64,000 nucleotides of DNA from Modestobacter roseus (GTDB lineage Bacteria; Actinomycetota; Actinomycetes; Mycobacteriales; Geodermatophilaceae), in the NCBI RefSeq assembly GCF_007994135.1, contig NZ_VLKF01000001.1:186001-250000 (forward strand), in the 5' to 3' direction. The first letter of the stretch is position 1. Each line of letters opens with the position of its first letter. Of the stretch, positions 59,901 to 64,000 are shown piece after piece. A program made the translations under genes and the position numbers. The notes beneath the pieces were generated by a model that was given only the letters and a program-made list of their open reading frames with translations, was not told where the DNA came from and did no database searches.

Positions 59901-61498
59901 CCGAGAGCGCCGGCGGCCCGGACCGGCCCGGCTCCGGCGGGACGCCCGCCGGTCCCGGCCGGTCCGAGGAGCGCGCCGCCTACGCGCGCCCCGAGGGCAC
60001 CGCCGGCGCCTTCGCCGACGACCAACCCCGCCTCCGCCCTGCCCCGGTCAGCGCCCCGCCGCCGCCCGCGGCGCAGCAGGCCGCCTTCGGCCGGCCCGGC
60101 GAGGTGACCGGCTCCTTCGGCGCCGACCGCCCGCAGGCGCCCCCGCCCGCGCCGGCACCGGCTCCACCGCCGGAGGCCGTGCTGCGTGCCTTCGCGCCGC
60201 GCGGTGACGACCGTGGGCTGGGTGAGCCGCCCGGCGGCCGTCCCGGTCCCCGTCGCACCGCGGCCGGCCCGTTCTGGAAGCGCGACGCCGAGAACGACCC
60301 GTGGCGTGACCCGCAGGCCCCCGCCGGTCTCGGTGCCCCGGCCGTCTACCCGGCCGAGGCCGACCAGCCCGGACCGGTCGTGGTCGACGCCCAGGGCCGG
60401 CGGAAGGTGCGGCTGCGTGATCTGTCGGTCCGGCTGACCGCGCTGGCGCTGCTGGGCCTGCTGCTGGTCGGCATGGTCGGTGGCACCACGGCCTGGTGGC
60501 TCGGCCGCAGCGTCGACGAGCAGCCGCTGCTGTCGCCGGACACCCGGCTGTCCCAGGTCTCACCCGGCGTGAGCCGCGAGCCCGGGTCGATCTCCGACAT
60601 CGCCGCCCGGGTGATGCCGGCGGTGGTCTCGGTCGAGGTGCGACTGGCCAACGCCGGGGCGACCGGCTCCGGAGTGGTCCTCGACGCCGACGAGGGGTAC
60701 ATCGTCACCAACAACCACGTGGTCTCCGGCGCCGCCGACGTCGACGACGCGGAGATCCGCGCGGTGTTCAGCGACGGCAGCGGCTCGCCGGCCCGGATCG
60801 TCGGCCGCGACCCCGCCAGCGACCTCGCCGTCCTCAAGGTCGAGAAGCCCGGCCTGGTCGCCGCTGCGCTGGGCAGCTCCGACGACGTCGTCGTCGGCGA
60901 CGCGGTCGTGGCGATCGGCTCGCCGCTCGGGCTGGCCGGCACGGTGACCAGCGGGATCGTCAGCGCGCTGGACCGCCCGGTGCGCCTGTCCGGTGAGGGC
61001 AGCGACACCAACGCGGTCATCAGCGCCGTGCAGACCGACGCCCCGATCAACCCGGGCAACTCCGGCGGGGCGCTGGTCGACGCCAGCGGCGCGGTGGTCG
61101 GGATCAACACCGCGATCGCCTCGGTCGGCGGCAACGGCACCACCGGCGGCTCGATCGGCCTGGGCTTCGCCATCCCGATGGACACCGTGCGCGACGTCGC
61201 CGAGCAGCTGATCACCACCGGTTCGGCGGTGCACGCCTCGCTCGGGGTGAACGCCCGCTCGGTCACCGACGGCACCCGCGACGGCGCCCTGGTGGTCAAC
61301 GTCGAGCCGGGTGGCCCCGCGGCCGAGGCCGGCATCCAGGAGCAGGACGTCGTCATCGCCGTGGACGGTGAGCCGGTGGGCAGCTCGGAGGAGCTCGTCG
61401 TCGCCATCGACGCCCACGAACCCGGCGACACGATCACCATCGAGGTCGTCCGCGGCGGCAGTTCCCGGGAGCTGCAGGCCACCCTCGTCACCGCCTGA
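59897..61498 (+). CDS. htrA: HtrA-type membrane serine protease (CTG start)
   Basis: 533 residues from CTG 59897. The first 175 residues are Pro/Ala/Gly-rich and cytoplasmic; a membrane helix lies near 180-203; then the trypsin-like domain with His in TNNHVV, Asp in ASDLAVLK and Ser in NPGNSGGALV, and a PDZ domain (about 450-530). The only canonical early start is GTG 60104, but AAFGRPGEVTGSF, conserved with mycobacterial HtrA (Rv1223), lies across it, so translation must begin upstream. CTG 59897 overlaps the rseA stop (CTGA). Degrades misfolded envelope proteins under SigE control. Confidence 0.92.
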   Translation: MTESAGGPDRPGSGGTPAGPGRSEERAAYARPEGTAGAFADDQPRLRPAPVSAPPPPAAQQAAFGRPGEVTGSFGADRPQAPPPAPAPAPPPEAVLRAFAPRGDDRGLGEPPGGRPGPRRTAAGPFWKRDAENDPWRDPQAPAGLGAPAVYPAEADQPGPVVVDAQGRRKVRLRDLSVRLTALALLGLLLVGMVGGTTAWWLGRSVDEQPLLSPDTRLSQVSPGVSREPGSISDIAARVMPAVVSVEVRLANAGATGSGVVLDADEGYIVTNNHVVSGAADVDDAEIRAVFSDGSGSPARIVGRDPASDLAVLKVEKPGLVAAALGSSDDVVVGDAVVAIGSPLGLAGTVTSGIVSALDRPVRLSGEGSDTNAVISAVQTDAPINPGNSGGALVDASGAVVGINTAIASVGGNGTTGGSIGLGFAIPMDTVRDVAEQLITTGSAVHASLGVNARSVTDGTRDGALVVNVEPGGPAAEAGIQEQDVVIAVDGEPVGSSEELVVAIDAHEPGDTITIEVVRGGSSRELQATLVTA

Positions 61499-61617
61499 CC
61501 GCGGCCCCGTCCCGGGTGGCGGACACCTCGTGTTGGGTCGCTGCTCAGCTCCGCGACAGCCGGTTCACCTACGCTGGACGTCGGCCGCGACGTGCGGCCG
61601 GTCAGCGAGGAGGAGCG

Positions 61618-62013
61618 GTGTTCGACTCGATCGGCTGGGGCGAGATCATGGTCCTGGCGCTGGCCGCGCTGTTCATCTTCGGCCCCGACCGGCTGCCCGG
61701 GCTGGCCAAGGACGCGGCCAGTGGGCTGAAGAAGGCCCGCTCGGCGATCACCGGCATGCGGGGCCAGCTGCACGACAGCCTGGGTGACGACTTCGACGGC
61801 CTCCGCGACATCGACCTGCGCCAGTACCACCCCAAGACGTTCATCCGGCAGCAGCTGCTCGCCGACGACGACGAGCCCGTCGCGCAGCGGGGGAGCGCCA
61901 CCGGCAGCACCGGCCTGGCCGCAGCCGCGGCCGCCGGCTCCGCCCGCCCCTCCCAGGCCGGCCGCAGCCGGGACACGTCCGTCCCACCGCCCTTCGACGC
62001 CGACGCGACGTAG
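61618..62013 (+). CDS. tatB: TatB, twin-arginine translocase subunit
   Basis: 131 residues. N-terminal membrane helix (about 5-21), then FGPDRLPGLAKD, the TatB hinge, and an amphipathic helix (GLKKARSAITGMRGQL). The C-terminal half is polar and Ala/Ser-rich. GTG 61618 with GAGGAG upstream. A TACGCT about 45 nt upstream may be its -10. Follows htrA as in mycobacteria. The window contains Tat substrates (the PAP2 protein and the deacetylase lipoprotein). Confidence 0.93.
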   Translation: MFDSIGWGEIMVLALAALFIFGPDRLPGLAKDAASGLKKARSAITGMRGQLHDSLGDDFDGLRDIDLRQYHPKTFIRQQLLADDDEPVAQRGSATGSTGLAAAAAAGSARPSQAGRSRDTSVPPPFDADAT

Positions 62014-62048
62014 CGCCACCCGGCCGGTGAGGCCGGCACCGACGCAGG

Positions 62049-62082
62049 GAGGCCGGTCACCCCGGGTGGGGTGACCGGCCTC
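62049..62082. terminator. Bidirectional hairpin terminator
   Basis: Perfect 15-bp stem (GAGGCCGGTCACCCC / GGGGTGACCGGCCTC) with loop gggt, between convergent tatB and mrp. Confidence 0.75.
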
Positions 62083-62100
62083 TCTGCCGTGCGGCGTCGA

Positions 62101-63261
62101 CTACCGGTTGACCGGGGTGAGCCCCAGGGACATGCCGGACAGGCCGCGGGAACGTGCGGTGAGCCCCTCGGCGATCGCGGTCAGCGCCTGCGCGGCCGGG
62201 GCGTCGGGCTCGGCGAGCACGATGGGAGCACCGGCGTCGCCGGCCTCGCGCAGCCGGGTGTCCAGCGGCACCTGGCCCAGCAGCGGCACCCGCGCACCGA
62301 GGGTCTTGGTCAGCGCGTCGGAGACGGCCTCGCCACCACCGGAGCCGAAGACCTCCATGCGGGAGCCGTCGGGCAGCTCCAGCCAGGACATGTTCTCGAT
62401 GACCCCGACCACCTGCTGGTGGGTCTGCGTGGCGATCGCACCGGCGCGCTCGGCCACCTCGGCGGCGGCCTGCTGCGGGGTGGTCACCACGAGGATCTCC
62501 GCGTTGGGCAGCAGCTGGGCGATGGAGATCGCCACGTCACCGGTGCCGGGCGGCAGGTCGAGCAGCAGGACGTCGAGGTCGCCCCACCACACGTCGGCGA
62601 GGAACTGCTGCAGCGCGCGGTGCAGCATCGGGCCACGCCACACCACGGGGGTGTTGCCCGGGGTGAACATGCCGATGGAGATGACCTTCACGCCCAGCGC
62701 CTGCGGCGGCATGATCATGTTGTCGACCTGGGTGGGCTTGTCGTCGACGCCCAGCATGCGCGGCACCGAGTGGCCGTAGATGTCGGCGTCCACGACGCCG
62801 ACCGACAGGCCCTTCTTCGCCATCGCGGCGGCCAGGTTGACCGTGACGCTGGACTTGCCGACCCCGCCCTTGCCGGAGGCGACCGCGTAGACGCGGGTCA
62901 GCGAGCCGGGCTGGGCGAACGGGATGACCGGCTCGGCCGCGTCGGTGCCCCGCACGGTCTTGCGCAGCTCCGACCGCTGCTCGTCGCTCATCACGTCCAG
63001 GCCGACCTGCACGGCGGTGACGCCGGGGACGGCGCCGACGGCCTGGGTGACCCGGTTGGTGATGGTCTCGCGCATCGGGCAGCCGGCCACGGTGAGGTAG
63101 ACCTCGATGCGCACCGAGCCCGGGTCTCCGCCGACCCCGATCTGCACGTCCTTGACCATGCCGAGCTCGGGCAGCGGACGGTTGATCTCCGGGTCCTGGA
63201 CGGTCGCGAGCGCCGCGTTCACGGCGTCCAGCGCCGGCGATCCGGTCAGCGTGTCGGACAT
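62101..63261 (-). CDS. mrp: Mrp/ApbC, iron-sulfur cluster carrier P-loop NTPase
   Basis: 386 residues. The N-terminal MIP18-like domain (about 1-95; AVNAALATVQDPEINRPLPE, VEVYLTVAGCP-like) is fused to the ParA/MinD-type NTPase with deviant Walker A GKGGVGKSS near residue 130 and GSRMEVFGSGGG. The usual CxxC is replaced here: the region reads LPDGSRMEV without two cysteines, so cluster binding is uncertain. ATG 63261 with AAGGAG upstream. Orthologous position to Rv1229c. Confidence 0.93.
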   Translation of the reverse strand: MSDTLTGSPALDAVNAALATVQDPEINRPLPELGMVKDVQIGVGGDPGSVRIEVYLTVAGCPMRETITNRVTQAVGAVPGVTAVQVGLDVMSDEQRSELRKTVRGTDAAEPVIPFAQPGSLTRVYAVASGKGGVGKSSVTVNLAAAMAKKGLSVGVVDADIYGHSVPRMLGVDDKPTQVDNMIMPPQALGVKVISIGMFTPGNTPVVWRGPMLHRALQQFLADVWWGDLDVLLLDLPPGTGDVAISIAQLLPNAEILVVTTPQQAAAEVAERAGAIATQTHQQVVGVIENMSWLELPDGSRMEVFGSGGGEAVSDALTKTLGARVPLLGQVPLDTRLREAGDAGAPIVLAEPDAPAAQALTAIAEGLTARSRGLSGMSLGLTPVNR

Positions 63262-63336
63262 ACGGGATGGATCTCCTTCGACGGGTACCCGCGGGAATCG
63301 GCTCGCGGAAGAGCTCGCGCGCGGGCAGCACCCACT

Positions 63337-63912
63337 CTACGACCGGTGCACGGCGGACCTGCTGGTCGGCCGGGTCCCGCGCCAACGGACGCGGTCGACG
63401 AGTGCGGCGACGCGGGGCACCCGCGACAGCGCGCGGAACAGCCCGGCGCCGAGCGCCGCGCCCAGCACGTTGAACACCAGGTCGTTGACGTCGGCGATGT
63501 GCCCGCCGGACAGGAAGTGGTCGGTGAGCAGCTGGGTCAGCTCGATCGCCAGGCTGAGGCCGGCGCCGGCGGCCACCGCCTGCCACCAGGAGGCCGTGTC
63601 CCGCAGCAGCGGCACCAGCACCCCGACCGGGACGAGGACGAGGACGTTCACCAGCGCGTCGGCGACCTCGTAGCCGGCCAGCGGCACCAGGTTGAACGAC
63701 GTCGCCCAGGAGCCGTCGGCCACGGGCTTGTCCAGGAAGACCGGGAAGACGGTGTTCGCCACGATCCCGGCCAGGTACCCGCACAGGACCAGGGCGACGG
63801 CGGCGCGGGGCACCGTGAGCCGGTCGCGGCGGTGCAGGTGCCACAGCAGTGCCACGAACAGGACCGCGGCGGACGGGACGACCACCGGGATCACCGGTAC
63901 CTGGCGGAACAT
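63337..63912 (-). CDS. VanZ-family membrane protein
   Basis: 191 residues, five hydrophobic segments. FNLVPLAGYEVADALVNVLVLVPVG and LSLAIELTQLLT with GHIADVNDLVFNVLGAALG (about residues 73-97 and 118-155) are VanZ-like, the latter with the conserved R/H-x-x-D-x-N-D motif. VanZ relatives give low-level teicoplanin tolerance; most are uncharacterised. ATG 63912 follows a GAGGAG at a slightly long distance. Last complete gene; 63913-64000 shows nothing I can assign. Confidence 0.88.
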   Translation of the reverse strand: MFRQVPVIPVVVPSAAVLFVALLWHLHRRDRLTVPRAAVALVLCGYLAGIVANTVFPVFLDKPVADGSWATSFNLVPLAGYEVADALVNVLVLVPVGVLVPLLRDTASWWQAVAAGAGLSLAIELTQLLTDHFLSGGHIADVNDLVFNVLGAALGAGLFRALSRVPRVAALVDRVRWRGTRPTSRSAVHRS

Positions 63913-64000
63913 GGGGCGCTCGATCTCCTCGGGGCGTCCGGCGCGCGACGTGACTGGCGGCGCGGCAGTGGATCATGGCGCACCACGCCGCCGGTCCCGA

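Overview
The window is one continuous, very GC-rich (well over 70% by eye) piece of an actinobacterial chromosome. Codon third positions are almost always G or C, GTG starts are frequent, and the gene set (mshB for mycothiol, glgM-type glgA, sigE-rseA-htrA-tatB, DUF3117) is actinobacterial. The repertoire (DUF222/HNH protein, carotenoid-type desaturase, spore-photoproduct-lyase-like protein, hairpin repeats) best suits Geodermatophilaceae (Blastococcus, Geodermatophilus, Modestobacter). That family call is inference; no rRNA gene is present to settle it. I saw no tRNA, rRNA, IS element, prophage or CRISPR array.

Layout. 1-4.5 kb: an opp/dpp-type peptide ABC importer (two permeases, two ATPases; the binding protein is not in the window). 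4.5-4.9 kb: a gene-free stretch with 122-bp tandem hairpin repeats, a strong hairpin and a palindrome. 4.9-7.0 kb: mshB, a small membrane protein and a GNAT acetyltransferase. 7.1-17.8 kb: ferredoxin-dapC, an AraC/NmrA/DUF1772 cluster, dapD, a Tat-exported PAP2 phosphatase, dapE-LOG-DivIVA-SRPBCC. 17.9-26.9 kb: ABC exporter, a four-gene minus-strand operon (GT2, DUF2064, cytochrome/molybdopterin oxidoreductase, membrane protein), a polytopic membrane protein, EamA, carboxylesterase. 27.0-32.8 kb: sugar epimerase, tag, DUF3117, leucyl aminopeptidase, an antitoxin-like protein and an unrecognised 500-600 residue protein. 32.8-49.7 kb: accessory genes (two ABC exporters, a GH3 glucosidase with its own TetR regulator, a frameshifted CrtI-like gene, polysaccharide deacetylase, HNH protein, DUF2252, APP1 phosphatase, LLM oxidoreductase, radical SAM protein). 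49.8-54.8 kb: DUF350, LysR/EamA pair, Zn-dehydrogenase, diguanylate cyclase. 54.8-64 kb: glgA/glgC divergent pair, 2H phosphoesterase, O-methyltransferase, sigE-rseA-htrA-tatB, mrp, VanZ-like protein.

The backbone mshB - fdx/dapC - dapD - dapE - LOG - (DivIVA) - tag - DUF3117 - glgA/glgC - methyltransferase - sigE - rseA - htrA - tatB - mrp follows, in order and orientation, what I remember of Mycobacterium tuberculosis Rv1170-Rv1229c. The accessory genes are insertions in that old block. It covers mycothiol synthesis, three steps of the succinylase route to diaminopimelate (dapD, dapC, dapE), glycogen/maltose-1-phosphate synthesis and the extracytoplasmic stress response.

The most useful reading beyond gene names concerns expression signals. 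At least twelve genes have a TANNNT hexamer ending 6-8 nt before the start codon, the layout of leaderless transcription. sigE has an apparent ECF-type autoregulatory promoter (GGGAAC-N18-CGTT) placed so that its transcript would begin at or next to its GTG start. Two genes (dapC and htrA) have no canonical start where homology requires one, but carry a CTG overlapping the upstream stop codon (CTGA). The GH3-TetR operon carries a perfect inverted repeat just downstream of its -10 box. No wholly new defence or biosynthetic system is evident; the best candidates for undescribed biology are the unknown Rossmann-like protein at 31 kb, the PAP2/autotransporter-repeat fusion, the cytochrome-molybdopterin/GT2/DUF2064 operon and the hairpin repeats.
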